Under the pieces are notes generated by a model. The model saw only the letters and a program-made list of their open reading frames with translations, was not told the DNA's origin and searched no databases. DNA of 16,137 nucleotides, taken from Pelosinus fermentans (GTDB lineage: Bacteria > Bacillota > Negativicutes > DSM-13327). Location of the stretch: contig DJJR01000050.1 in NCBI GenBank assembly GCA_002434245.1, forward strand, positions 61,173 to 77,309. Direction: 5' to 3'. Position 1 is the stretch's first letter; each line of letters begins with the position of its first letter. The position numbers and the translations under genes were made by a program. Positions 1-7,949 of the stretch are shown here, piece after piece.

Positions 1-31
1 ATACATTATAACTCGTTTTATCATACTTGCT

Positions 32-958
32 TTATTTTTTCTTCGGAATGCGTAAATTAATATGAATAAATTCCTCATCTTGCTCTTGTTTTACTTTAAT
101 TTTAAGACCTGTTTTTTTCATTTCCCCTACTACATTATTAATGGTATTAATAAAAATACGTACATCGCGAATCACTTTTACAACGTTGCGCTTGGGAGTA
201 TTTTTAGCCTCTACTTGTTTGGCGATATCTTCCAAGAACTCTTCAATCAGCTCTTCTGTCTCTCGCACATTTAACTTCTTTTCACTGATCATTTCCAATA
301 CTTCTAATTGCAATCTAGAATCATCTAACTTCAGTAAAGAACGGGCATGACGTTCCGTTAGCTTTTCCCGTGCGATTACCCCGCGAACCTCAGGTATCAG
401 TTTTAATAATCGCAATTTATTCGCAATGGTAGATTGATTCTTCCCCATACGTTTAGCAAGTTCTTCTTGGGTGAAAGCAAAACTTGTAATCAATTGCTGA
501 AAGCCTTCTGCCTCTTCTAAGAAATGTAAATCTTCTCTCTGTAAATTCTCAATCATAGCTAATTCAGCCATTTCTTTATCAGTAAACTCTTTTATAATTA
601 CAGGTACCTGACTTAAGCCTGCTAGCTTTGAAGCGCGCAGACGACGTTCTCCCGCCACTAATTCAAAACCATCAGGGATAAGACGCACAATTAAAGGTTG
701 TATAATGCCATACTCTTCAATGGATGATGCCAATTCCTGTAAAGATTCTTGACTAAATATTTTCCTTGGCTGAAATGGGTTGGGAACAATTTCAGTAATT
801 TGTACATGCTGTACATTGCCTTCATTCATCCCATTTTCCATCGTGCTTAAGCTGATGTCATCCTGCCCATTATCTATATCCCTTGTAATATTGGCTTGCT
901 CTTTAACAATTTCCGGACGTTCTGAAGTCAGGCCTAATAATCTGGCTAAATTTTTCAT
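32..958 (-). CDS. noc: Nucleoid occlusion protein Noc (ParB-family CTPase)
   Basis: Noc binds dispersed chromosomal sites, spreads as a CTP-dependent clamp and, through membrane association, blocks Z-ring assembly over the nucleoid. The 308 aa show the ParB-family order. The CTP-binding motifs are GERRLRA (103-109) and ENLQRED (137-143), the helix-turn-helix spans about 163-187, and a C-terminal dimerisation domain ends in RIPKKK. Residues Q175, K181, K186 and R203 reproduce the Q-K-K-R set known to give Noc-site rather than parS specificity. The N-terminus MKNLARLLGL resembles the amphipathic membrane-targeting helix of B. subtilis Noc. It is the last gene seen of the mnmE-mnmG-rsmG-noc group, 83 nt after rsmG. 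The start is ATG with a modest AAGGCGG-type SD. A chromosome-partitioning ParB is the alternative, but the specificity residues and the place next to rsmG argue for Noc. Confidence 0.93.
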   Translation of the reverse strand: MKNLARLLGLTSERPEIVKEQANITRDIDNGQDDISLSTMENGMNEGNVQHVQITEIVPNPFQPRKIFSQESLQELASSIEEYGIIQPLIVRLIPDGFELVAGERRLRASKLAGLSQVPVIIKEFTDKEMAELAMIENLQREDLHFLEEAEGFQQLITSFAFTQEELAKRMGKNQSTIANKLRLLKLIPEVRGVIAREKLTERHARSLLKLDDSRLQLEVLEMISEKKLNVRETEELIEEFLEDIAKQVEAKNTPKRNVVKVIRDVRIFINTINNVVGEMKKTGLKIKVKQEQDEEFIHINLRIPKKK

Positions 959-1042
959 CTGTACACCGCCTTACCTAAAATAAGCCTTGTCAATAAGGTA
1001 ATATTCGGCATTTCCACACAAGTTCCTTTTAACATGACTGTA

Positions 1043-1759
1043 TTATAATGGATTTTTTTCTGCAATGCCTGGACGCCTAGGATACGCTGGTAGCGTTTTT
1101 TTTATTTTTCGAATATATACAACTGCCCTTATATCATCAAGACCTGGCAGCTTAATATTCTCAATTTTATCGATTTCGCCGCCAAGCACTCTGAGAGCGC
1201 TTGTAGACTCTTTTATTTCTTGACTGTACTGTGACCCCTTAAGAGCAATAAAAAAACCTCCTACGGCCACAAATGGCAGGCATAATTCAGAGAGGATACT
1301 CAATCTTGCTACTGCCCGGGACACGGCAATATCATACGCCTCACGAAATTGTTTATTTTTTCCACCGTCTTCAGCTCGACTGTGGATAAATTCAATATCT
1401 GGTATTTCTAATTTTTCGGCTACTTCTTTTAAAAATAAAATTCTTTTATTTAAAGAATCAAATAACGTCAGTTTTAAATCAGGACGATAAATCTTAAGAG
1501 GCAATCCGGGAAAACCAGCTCCAGTACCTACATCAATTATCTTTGCTCCATTTTTAAAGATAACCTGATCATAACAAGATAAGGAATCAATCATGTGTTT
1601 GACAGCCACTTCATTCGGATCTGTAATGGCTGTCAAATTGATTTTTTGATTCCATTCTATCAATAATTCAAAATACTGGGAAAATCGTGTTAACTGTTCT
1701 TCAGTTAAAGATAAAGAATATTCCGCCGCTGTTTTTAGTAACACCTCACGAAAGATCAA
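1043..1759 (-). CDS. rsmG: 16S rRNA (guanine527-N7)-methyltransferase RsmG
   Basis: RsmG (GidB) uses S-adenosylmethionine to methylate N7 of G527 in the 530 loop of 16S rRNA; its loss gives low-level streptomycin resistance in other bacteria. The protein has 238 aa, the usual length. Visible motifs are [12 protein letters not shown] (36-47), the glycine-rich SAM loop [12 protein letters not shown] (77-88), the acidic-strand segment [12 protein letters not shown] (99-110), HSRAED (126-131), SRAVA (147-151) and LKG (173-175). The start is TTG, its first four bases TTGA overlapping the mnmG stop codon. An AGGAGGG sequence about 10 nt upstream, inside mnmG, supports this start and suggests translational coupling. 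It sits in the conserved mnmE-mnmG-rsmG-noc order. Confidence 0.95.
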   Translation of the reverse strand: MIFREVLLKTAAEYSLSLTEEQLTRFSQYFELLIEWNQKINLTAITDPNEVAVKHMIDSLSCYDQVIFKNGAKIIDVGTGAGFPGLPLKIYRPDLKLTLFDSLNKRILFLKEVAEKLEIPDIEFIHSRAEDGGKNKQFREAYDIAVSRAVARLSILSELCLPFVAVGGFFIALKGSQYSQEIKESTSALRVLGGEIDKIENIKLPGLDDIRAVVYIRKIKKTLPAYPRRPGIAEKNPL

Positions 1760-3636
1760 TTTGCTTCATCCCTCCTACGCTTTTGTTCTATATAAATCAT
1801 TAATATCGAAATATCGGCAGGAGAAACACCGGAAATACGTCCTGCTTGTCCAATGGATAACGGGCGAATTTCATTCAATTTTTCTCTAGCTTCCACAGCT
1901 AAGCCGCTTAGCTGCATATAATCAATATCCTCAGGCAGCAATTTTTCATCTAATCTGGCCGCCCGCTCTACTTGTTCAAGCTGTTTGCTAATATAACCTT
2001 CATATTTAGCGGAAATTTCCACTTGCTGTTGTACCGCAGAATCCAAAAGAGGCACATCAAAATGCTCAGAAATCATGTTATAGTTAATTTCCGTTCTCCG
2101 CAGTAAATCATACAGCATAATACCAGTACGCAATTCAACTGTTCCCATAGCCTGCATCTTTGCCTGTATTTCAGGCGTGGGGGTAATCATTACACTGCGC
2201 AGCAGTTTTAAACTTTCTTCAATGGAATCACGTTTACAAACAAATTTAGCATATCGCTCATCACTGACTAAACCAATTCTGCGTCCAATTTCCGTTAGAC
2301 GCAAATCTGCATTGTCCTGACGCAAAATAAGGCGGAATTCAGCTCGAGAGGTCATAATGCGATAAGGCTCATTGGTTCCTTTTGTAACTAAATCATCAAT
2401 CAGCACTCCAATATATCCATCAGAACGAGACAAAATCAGCGGTTCTTGACCTTTAACCAATAGGGCAGCATTAATGCCGGCCACTAAGCCTTGAGCTGCA
2501 GCTTCTTCATAACCTGATGTGCCATTTATCTGACCCGCTGAGAACAATCCTTGAACCGTTTTAAATTCTAAAGTTGGCTTAAGCTGGGTAGAATCAATAC
2601 AATCGTAATCAATCGCATAACCCGGACGCATAATTTTTACATTCTCCATACCAGCAATGGTTCGCAGGAATTCATATTGTACATCAATTGGCAGGCTTGT
2701 AGACATGCCTTGCACATACATTTCATTGGTATGATACCCTTCTGGCTCTATAAATAATTGGTGTGCATTTTTATCGGCAAATCTTACAATTTTTGATTCG
2801 ATAGATGGACAATATCGCGGCCCAACCCCCTCTACGATTCCCGTATACATAGGAGCACGATGCAGATTATTTCGTATGATTTCATGAGTCTTTTCATTGG
2901 TATATGTCAGCCAGCAGGGCAGTTGCTTTCTAGTCGTAATTTCACTTAAAAAAGAAAAATTATGAACCTCTTTATCACCTGGCTGCTCAATCATCTTAGA
3001 AAAGTCCAAAGAGCGTTTATCTACCCTTGCCGGGGTACCTGTCTTAAATCGCATGATACATATATTTAATTCTTTTAAGGAAGATGTTAAATTTTCAGCA
3101 GCTCTCTGGCCATTGGGACCGCCTTTGTAAGCGAGTTCCCCTATGATAATTTTTCCGCCTAAATAGGTCCCTGTTGCTAGTATTATACTTTTTGTATAAT
3201 ACCTTTCTCCAGTTTCCACTTCAATTCCATATACCTTCTGATCCTTCGACAGAATTCTTTCGACCAACACCTGTTTCACATCTAAATTAGGCTGATTTTC
3301 AACTGTCTCTTTCATTGTGATATGGTATAAATCTTTATCAGCCTGCGCTCTTAATGCATGTACAGCTGGTCCTTTTCCTGTATTTAGCATTCTCATTTGA
3401 AGGCTGGTTTTATCTGCATTAATCCCCATTTGCCCGCCTAATGCATCTAATTCTCTCACTAAATGTCCCTTAGCCGGACCACCAACGGAAGGATTACATG
3501 GCATAAAAGCAATATTATCTAAATTAATTGTCGTTAACAGCGTTTGACAGCCCATACGGGCAGCCGCTAATGCTGCTTCGCATCCAGAATGACCAGACCC
3601 AATCACAATTACATCATACTCGCCTGCAATAAACAC
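1756..3636 (-). CDS. mnmG: tRNA uridine-5-carboxymethylaminomethyl modification enzyme MnmG (GidA)
   Basis: MnmG is the FAD-dependent half of the MnmE-MnmG complex, which installs the carboxymethylaminomethyl group at C5 of wobble uridine U34 in several tRNAs. The 626 aa are a full-length family member. The N-terminal dinucleotide fold has [10 protein letters not shown] (13-22), followed by CNPSVGG (47-53). The two GidA signatures are GPRYCPS (272-278) and [17 protein letters not shown] (367-383). A conserved block from about 410 to 448 ends in [10 protein letters not shown]. The start codon is GTG with GGGGAG about 10 nt upstream. The gene begins 14 nt after the mnmE stop and its stop overlaps the rsmG start, so the three are probably one transcript. 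Confidence 0.97.
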   Translation of the reverse strand: MFIAGEYDVIVIGSGHSGCEAALAAARMGCQTLLTTINLDNIAFMPCNPSVGGPAKGHLVRELDALGGQMGINADKTSLQMRMLNTGKGPAVHALRAQADKDLYHITMKETVENQPNLDVKQVLVERILSKDQKVYGIEVETGERYYTKSIILATGTYLGGKIIIGELAYKGGPNGQRAAENLTSSLKELNICIMRFKTGTPARVDKRSLDFSKMIEQPGDKEVHNFSFLSEITTRKQLPCWLTYTNEKTHEIIRNNLHRAPMYTGIVEGVGPRYCPSIESKIVRFADKNAHQLFIEPEGYHTNEMYVQGMSTSLPIDVQYEFLRTIAGMENVKIMRPGYAIDYDCIDSTQLKPTLEFKTVQGLFSAGQINGTSGYEEAAAQGLVAGINAALLVKGQEPLILSRSDGYIGVLIDDLVTKGTNEPYRIMTSRAEFRLILRQDNADLRLTEIGRRIGLVSDERYAKFVCKRDSIEESLKLLRSVMITPTPEIQAKMQAMGTVELRTGIMLYDLLRRTEINYNMISEHFDVPLLDSAVQQQVEISAKYEGYISKQLEQVERAARLDEKLLPEDIDYMQLSGLAVEAREKLNEIRPLSIGQAGRISGVSPADISILMIYIEQKRRRDEAN

Positions 3637-3650
3637 AATTTGCCACTCCC

Positions 3651-5036
3651 CTATTTACCAATACAAAATTGAGTGAAAATCTGATCAATAATATCTTCGC
3701 CCACTGTATCTCCTGTAATCTCCCCTAGCTTGTCCCAACTTTCTTTTAAATCAATCACAATACAATCCGATGGCATTCCTTCATCAATTGTCGCAATTGT
3801 CGCTTCTAAATGATATTTAGCTTGCTCTAATAAATCAGCTTGACGCAAATTTGTGAGAAACGCTCCCTCTTTTTGAGCGATTTCCCCACCATACACCATA
3901 TCCACAATCATCTGCTCCAGTTCTGCTAAGCCAGTACCTTCCATTACCGATATCTTTAACACTTTTGTATCTGCTATGTAGGTGTATACTTCATCCAAAT
4001 TTAAAAGTGCCGGCAAATCTGTTTTATTAACTAAGACAATTGCCTGTTTACCGGAAAGCATCGTTAGTACTTCTTTATCTTCTGCTGATAATGGCAGAGA
4101 AGCATCTAATAATAACAAAATTAAGTCCGCTGTCACAACAAATTCTTTCGCCTTTTCCACGCCCATTTGCTCAATAATATCAGAGGTTTCTCTAATACCA
4201 GCAGTATCTACAATTTTTAAAGGAACACCCGATAGGTTCACGAATTCTTCAATTACATCACGGGTTGTTCCTGGAATATCTGTTACAATCGCTCTTTTTT
4301 CTTTCAATAAAGCATTTAACAAACTGGATTTACCCACATTGGGTTTACCAAGAATTACAGTTTCTAACCCTTCACGCAATATCCTTCCCGTCTCTTTTGT
4401 AAGCAATAAATGATTTACGTCTGTCAATAAGAGTACTACTGCTGCTCTAACATCCTGAGCGGCTAAGACCTCAATATCTTCTTCTGGAAAATCAATGGTC
4501 GCTTCTAAATTGGCAATCATTCGTAAAATTTCATATCTCATTTTGCGTATCTGATCTGATAAAGCTCCCGATAAATGTCCCACAGCCATACGAAGAGAAG
4601 CATCTGTTTTGGCTCTAATGATATCCATAACGGCTTCCGCCTGAGATAAATCCAGTCTGCCATTTAGAAATGCCCGCTTTGTAAATTCACCAGGTTCAGA
4701 TAATCGTGCACCATACTGCAGTGTAAGTGCTAGAATTTTCTTCATTGGTACAGGACCACCATGGCAATGAATTTCAACAACATCTTCTCGCGTATAGGAC
4801 TTAGGGCCATGCATAACAAGTAATAAGACCTCGTCAATAACCAGGCCATTATCCGGATCTATAATATGTCCATATGCCACTTGCTGGAATGCGATCTGTC
4901 CTGCATTCTTCCCATTTATTCCACGAAAAAATGTTTCCGCTATCTTTATCGTCAAGGGGCCACTCATACGTATAATGCCAATAGCTCCTTCACCTGGAGC
5001 GGTAGCGATTGTACTAATCGTATCCTCTGCAAACAC
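3651..5036 (-). CDS. mnmE: tRNA modification GTPase MnmE (TrmE)
   Basis: MnmE is the GTPase partner of MnmG in tRNA wobble-uridine modification; it is K+-stimulated and dimerises through its G domain. The 461 aa contain an N-terminal folate-binding domain (about 1-120), a helical domain split around the G domain, and the G motifs GKPNVGKSS (230-238), TTRD (257-260), DTAG (277-280) and NKTD (337-340). The C-terminal CIGK (458-461) carries the conserved cysteine. The start is GTG, not ATG, supported by AAGGAGGA about 7 nt upstream. It is first in the mnmE-mnmG-rsmG-noc series and is separated from khpB by about 200 nt containing a terminator palindrome. It must therefore have its own promoter or depend on read-through; I see no clear -35/-10 pair in that gap. 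Confidence 0.97.
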   Translation of the reverse strand: MFAEDTISTIATAPGEGAIGIIRMSGPLTIKIAETFFRGINGKNAGQIAFQQVAYGHIIDPDNGLVIDEVLLLVMHGPKSYTREDVVEIHCHGGPVPMKKILALTLQYGARLSEPGEFTKRAFLNGRLDLSQAEAVMDIIRAKTDASLRMAVGHLSGALSDQIRKMRYEILRMIANLEATIDFPEEDIEVLAAQDVRAAVVLLLTDVNHLLLTKETGRILREGLETVILGKPNVGKSSLLNALLKEKRAIVTDIPGTTRDVIEEFVNLSGVPLKIVDTAGIRETSDIIEQMGVEKAKEFVVTADLILLLLDASLPLSAEDKEVLTMLSGKQAIVLVNKTDLPALLNLDEVYTYIADTKVLKISVMEGTGLAELEQMIVDMVYGGEIAQKEGAFLTNLRQADLLEQAKYHLEATIATIDEGMPSDCIVIDLKESWDKLGEITGDTVGEDIIDQIFTQFCIGK

Positions 5037-5122
5037 TTTTATTCCTCCTTATTTTGTATCCGTATACTCTCGTAAAAAACAATCATACTATAGCCAATAC
5101 TATACACTTACTATTTTTGCCC

Positions 5123-5136
5123 ATTTCCCTGGGAAT
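5123..5136. promoter_or_regulatory. Candidate Noc-binding site (NBS-like)
   Basis: ATTTCCCTGGGAAT matches the published Noc-binding consensus ATTTCCCGGGAAAT at 12 of 14 positions; the mismatches are at positions 8 and 11. It lies in the non-coding gap upstream of mnmE, about 2.3 kb left of the upstream DnaA-box cluster. The Noc encoded in this window has the residues expected to read such a site. The half-sites are offset by one base, which may weaken binding, so this is a sequence match and not a proven site. Confidence 0.4.
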
Positions 5137-5185
5137 ATTTATTTATGGTGAATAATTATAGTATACATGGCTATTCTTTAGTAGT

Positions 5186-5219
5186 AAAACCCAGTAATAA
5201 TTAATTATTACTGGGTTTT
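5186..5219 (-). terminator. Perfect 34-bp palindrome, likely terminator after khpB
   Basis: AAAACCCAGTAATAA (5186-5200) and its exact reverse complement (5205-5219) flank TTAA, giving a 15-bp stem with A and T runs at the ends. It begins 16 nt past the khpB stop on the minus strand, where a factor-independent terminator of the rpmH-khpB transcript would be. Being symmetric it could stop RNA polymerase from either side. The U-run is only four bases on each side, so efficiency may be moderate. Confidence 0.75.
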
Positions 5220-5235
5220 ACAATATGTAAACTAT

Positions 5236-5859
5236 CTATCTTTTTAAAGCAATCACAATTTTGCGATAGGGTTCTTCCCCTTCACTGTAAGTAATAATTC
5301 GCTGATCATCTTGAAGAGCCATATGAATAATTTTTCGTTCGTTAGGACTCATCGGTTCCAACACTACTTTTTCTCCACGACGCTTTACTGAATCAGCCAA
5401 ACGAGCAGCCAAACGATTTAACGTATCTGTGCGACGCTGACGATAATCTTCCACATCAAGAATAATACGCACCTTACCATCAATATCACGATTTGCTGTC
5501 AAATTAGTCAAATACTGCAGCGCGTCTAAGGTCTGACCATGTTTACCAATCAGTATGCCTAAATCATTGCCTCGAATATTAAAACCAATAGAATCTTCTT
5601 TTCCTACTCTTTCAATCTGTACCTCTAATTTCATTAAATCAAAAACAGTTTTCAAAAATTCATGAGCCACTTGTACCGGATCAATTGGCTTAATCGTCAC
5701 TTTCACTTTAGCAGGCTTACTGCCAATAAAGCCAAATAAACCTTTACTGGGCGCTTCTAACACTTCATACTCGATGCGGTCTTCTCCAACTTGAAGTTCA
5801 TTTAAAGCCAGTCGTACCGCTTCTTCAACGGTTTTACCTGTCATATCCACAGAAGTCAT
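5236..5859 (-). CDS. khpB: RNA-binding protein KhpB (Jag; Jag_N-KH-R3H)
   Basis: KhpB (Jag, EloR) is a cytoplasmic RNA-binding protein that in other Bacillota partners KhpA and affects cell elongation and division. The 207 aa show three domains. The Jag N-terminal domain (about 1-57) has the KGLFGFIGSKPAKV segment at 39-52. The type II KH domain has its IGKHG loop at 104-108. The R3H domain contains SPNERKIIH (171-179). ATG at 5857-5859 is chosen because AAGGAGG lies about 12 nt upstream, overlapping the yidC stop; the internal Met6 would be too far from it. It directly follows yidC, which is the usual yidC-jag pairing. Confidence 0.95.
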   Translation of the reverse strand: MTSVDMTGKTVEEAVRLALNELQVGEDRIEYEVLEAPSKGLFGFIGSKPAKVKVTIKPIDPVQVAHEFLKTVFDLMKLEVQIERVGKEDSIGFNIRGNDLGILIGKHGQTLDALQYLTNLTANRDIDGKVRIILDVEDYRQRRTDTLNRLAARLADSVKRRGEKVVLEPMSPNERKIIHMALQDDQRIITYSEGEEPYRKIVIALKR

Positions 5860-5876
5860 CGTGTTAATTAGCCTCC

Positions 5877-6515
5877 TTATTTTTGAGCTTCACCACGGTA
5901 CATCCACCACTGTTGAGCAATTTGGAATGCATTACTCATTACCCAGTACAATACAAGTCCGGCAGGAAAAGTAATACTAATATAGCCTATAAATAATGGC
6001 ATAAAAGTCATCATCATTTTTGCCTGTTGATTCATATCAGTGCTTGTCTGTTTTTGTTGAATATAAGTAGTAGCTGCTGATAATACAGGTAAAATATACA
6101 AAGGATCAGGATGAGACAAATTAGCAATCCATAAAAAGCTAGGTATTTGCGCATATTGATAATCGCGAATGGCAAAGAAAATTCCCATAAGTATAGGCAT
6201 TTGAACCAATAGAGGTAAACAGCCTGATAACGGATTGACCCCTGACTCTTTATATAAAAGTGCCATTTCCTTATTTAATTTCTCAGGGTTTCCTTTGTAT
6301 TTTTCTTGTAATTCTTTCATTTTAGGCTGTAAATCCTGCATAGCCTTCATACCTTTAACTTGTTTTACAGTTAAAGGGTATAATAGCAACTTTATAATTA
6401 AAGTTACCAAAATAATAGCTATACCATAATTAGGTATACCGATGCTAGCTGTCATATCATAGAAAAAAGTTAATATATGCTGCAATAATGCAATAGCCGA
6501 ATCAAACAGAGCCAA
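5877..6515 (-). CDS. yidC: Membrane protein insertase YidC/Oxa1 family
   Basis: YidC inserts and folds membrane proteins, alone or with SecYEG. The 212 aa are the compact Gram-positive type without the large periplasmic domain. Hydrophobic segments lie at about 31-49, 97-116, 137-151 and 168-195. The cytosolic amphipathic hairpin with KQVKGMKAMQDLQPKMKELQ (51-70) and the NPLSGCLPLLVQMPI segment (94-108) are family hallmarks. The position of the conserved groove arginine is K42 (LIIKLLLYPLT). No signal peptide or lipobox cysteine is seen at the N-terminus. The start is TTG with GAGGA about 10 nt upstream; an in-frame TGA 15 nt upstream rules out a longer ATG start. The stop overlaps the khpB SD. 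Confidence 0.94.
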   Translation of the reverse strand: MALFDSAIALLQHILTFFYDMTASIGIPNYGIAIILVTLIIKLLLYPLTVKQVKGMKAMQDLQPKMKELQEKYKGNPEKLNKEMALLYKESGVNPLSGCLPLLVQMPILMGIFFAIRDYQYAQIPSFLWIANLSHPDPLYILPVLSAATTYIQQKQTSTDMNQQAKMMMTFMPLFIGYISITFPAGLVLYWVMSNAFQIAQQWWMYRGEAQK

Positions 6516-6580
6516 TATCTCACGTCCTCAATACTAATTTGTGACAACATCAATTGTAATCTTGAATCGAATCTTATATA

Positions 6581-6787
6581 TCAAACAGGATCATATCCGC
6601 CAGGATGAAAGGGATGACAGCGCAAAATACGCCGCACAGCCATCATACCCCCACGGAAAATCCCATATTTCTCAATTGCCTGTAATGCATACTCTGAACA
6701 AGTCGGCACAAAACGGCAAGTAGGCGGTTTGAGCGGTGAAATAAATAAACGATAACCTTTAATCATCATTATAACTATTTTTTTCAT
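6581..6787 (-). CDS. yidD: Membrane protein insertion efficiency factor YidD
   Basis: YidD is a small conserved protein, predicted to be a membrane-associated amphipathic-helix protein, that assists YidC-dependent insertion. The 68 aa contain the family core YRLFISP (12-18), [17 protein letters not shown] (22-38) and the ending [13 protein letters not shown]. Cysteines are C24, C30 and C57. I chose ATG at 6785-6787, because the SD-like AGG overlapping the rnpA stop is about 9 nt away. The upstream TTG at 6791-6793 would sit only about 3 nt from it; using it would add two residues. It lies between rnpA and yidC, as in most bacteria. Confidence 0.93.
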   Translation of the reverse strand: MKKIVIMMIKGYRLFISPLKPPTCRFVPTCSEYALQAIEKYGIFRGGMMAVRRILRCHPFHPGGYDPV

Positions 6788-6797
6788 GATCAACTAC

Positions 6798-7148
6798 CTA
6801 CTTAGCCAAAATTTTTGCCTTTTCACACAAATGAATAAACGCTTTACCAACAGCTGTAGAATTTGAGCTTACTGCAGCTTGTCTGCCAACTAACAGCAAA
6901 TCAATTCCATTAATTAACTTATGCTGGTTTAAACGATAGGAGTCCCGCAAAAGACGTTTTACACGATTGCGTACTACCGCACCACCCAACCTTTTACCCG
7001 CAGCAAATCCTACTCGACGAACAACACTATTTGTAGACAGCACATAAAGTACTATCATTCGATTAGCGTATGATTTGCCGGCTTTATATACAGCTTGGAA
7101 ATTTTTATTTTTGTGTAGAATCCCTTGCTTAGATAACTTATATATCAC
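6798..7148 (-). CDS. rnpA: Ribonuclease P protein component
   Basis: RnpA is the protein subunit of RNase P; with the rnpB RNA (not in this window) it matures the 5' ends of tRNAs. The 116 aa include the basic signature RNRVKRLLRDSYR (60-72) and the aromatic face NFQAVYKAGKSYANR (16-30). The start is GTG (7146-7148) with GGGATGA about 10 nt upstream; the overlapping ATG just before it is out of frame and runs quickly into a stop. It follows rpmH by 47 nt and its stop overlaps the ribosome-binding region of yidD, as expected in the rpmH-rnpA-yidD-yidC-khpB operon. Confidence 0.96.
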   Translation of the reverse strand: MIYKLSKQGILHKNKNFQAVYKAGKSYANRMIVLYVLSTNSVVRRVGFAAGKRLGGAVVRNRVKRLLRDSYRLNQHKLINGIDLLLVGRQAAVSSNSTAVGKAFIHLCEKAKILAK

Positions 7149-7195
7149 AGTTTATCATCCCGCCATATGGAAAATAGGCCTGTTCTGGCGCCCTA

Positions 7196-7330
7196 CTACG
7201 CAGATAATTTCTTTCTGCTTCTAGCACGTCTTCTTTTAAGGACTAATTGACCACCTCTGGTTTTCATACGCTCACGGAAACCATGTGTTCTTTTTTTCCA
7301 TAAGTTATTTGGTTGATAAGTACGTTTCAT
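7196..7330 (-). CDS. rpmH: 50S ribosomal protein L34
   Basis: L34 is a small, very basic protein of the large ribosomal subunit. Reading the minus strand from the ATG at 7328-7330 gives 44 aa, starting [18 protein letters not shown] and ending [12 protein letters not shown], followed by tandem TAG codons. Length and sequence are typical of the family. A strong SD, AAGGAGGTG, lies about 8 nt upstream. It is the first gene of the leftward rpmH-rnpA-yidD-yidC-khpB operon and faces away from oriC and dnaA. The near-consensus promoter at 7398-7427 is placed to drive it. Confidence 0.97.
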   Translation of the reverse strand: MKRTYQPNNLWKKRTHGFRERMKTRGGQLVLKRRRARSRKKLSA

Positions 7331-7397
7331 TTATTTACACCTCCTTGCTAAAATACCAAAAATATCACGTTAAAATGCCTATATTTTAACACTAAAG

Positions 7398-7427
7398 ATT
7401 ATAGACTAGCCAAGCCCTCAGTGTCAA
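7398..7427 (-). promoter_or_regulatory. Sigma-A-type promoter for rpmH operon
   Basis: On the minus strand TTGACA (7422-7427) and TATAAT (7398-7403) are both exact consensus hexamers, separated by 18 nt. They point leftward to rpmH, placing the start of transcription at about 7391 and a leader of about 60 nt before the ATG. A degenerate DnaA box (7438-7446) lies just upstream of the -35. Confidence 0.88.
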
Positions 7428-7457
7428 GAAATATACTTGTTGATAGTTTCTGAGTAT

Positions 7458-7770
7458 TGTGGATAATTTTGTAGATAAAAGGTCCTATTTGATAAAAATC
7501 TGTTGATAACTTATATAGTTTTTGATAATATAAAACATGACAAGATATCCACATATTCTTTCTAATCTTATTTTTATCTACATAAAGTAAAAGTTATTCA
7601 CAAAAACATAGCTTTATGCACACTTTTATCCACACCATTTAATAACTCTATTATACTTGATGAATACAAGACTGCGAAATACTTTTTATTTTGCTGTTGT
7701 ATTTTTTTTTCGTTAAAACCCTTCTTTTTCAAAATAAGTTATTCACATCTGTTAATAAGTATGTGGATAA
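7458..7770. promoter_or_regulatory. DnaA-box cluster 1 (six TTATNCACA boxes)
   Basis: Exact matches to TTATNCACA are 7458-7466 (-), 7594-7602 (+), 7614-7622 (+), 7626-7634 (+), 7739-7747 (+) and 7762-7770 (-). One-mismatch boxes are 7501-7509 (-, TTATCAACA), 7545-7553 (+, ATATCCACA) and 7574-7582 (+, TTATCTACA). Weaker CTATCAACA forms are at 7438-7446 and 7794-7802 (-). The pair 7614/7626 is 12 nt start to start on the same strand, about one helical turn, suggesting cooperative binding. Confidence 0.93.
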
Positions 7771-7949
7771 CTTATTAGACTGTTAATTAAATTTGTTGAT
7801 AGAGTGATTATAATTCCAATAATCCTTTAACTTTTAGTCTTTATTTTATGTTTGATAAAACATTTTCATTATTATTGTTTTATCTTTTTATATAACTAAC
7901 CGCATTTAAATTTTTATATTATTTGTATAGCACAGAAAGGATTGAATGT

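Larger units (their letters stand above)
7331..7949. other. oriC upstream lobe: rpmH-dnaA intergenic region
   Basis: This 619-nt non-coding stretch is the upstream half of a bipartite oriC. Its right part (about 7803-7936) is very A/T-rich and should hold the dnaA promoter, but I could not pick a convincing -35/-10 pair. No triplet element like that near dnaN was seen here. DnaA boxes next to dnaA commonly also autoregulate it. The dnaA SD is AGAAAGGA, ending 8 nt before the ATG at 7950. The boxes and the rpmH promoter are listed separately. Confidence 0.9.

Noticed and set aside
959..1042. TTGACA on the minus strand upstream of noc as a promoter
   Set aside because: No -10 hexamer at 16-18 nt spacing before the noc start.
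3272..3287. parS-like sequence TGTTTCAC at start of a 16-mer within mnmG
   Set aside because: Only one half-site is intact (11 of 16 positions match TGTTTCACGTGAAACA); such half-sites are expected by chance in coding DNA.
3982..4413. 143-codon plus-strand open frame opposite mnmE
   Set aside because: Antisense shadow of a strongly conserved gene; no SD or recognisable family, and low-complexity translation.
7923..7949. Nine-residue N-terminal extension of DnaA from a TTG
   Set aside because: The ATG at 7950 has AGAAAGGA at good spacing and gives a normal DnaA N-terminus; the TTG has no SD.
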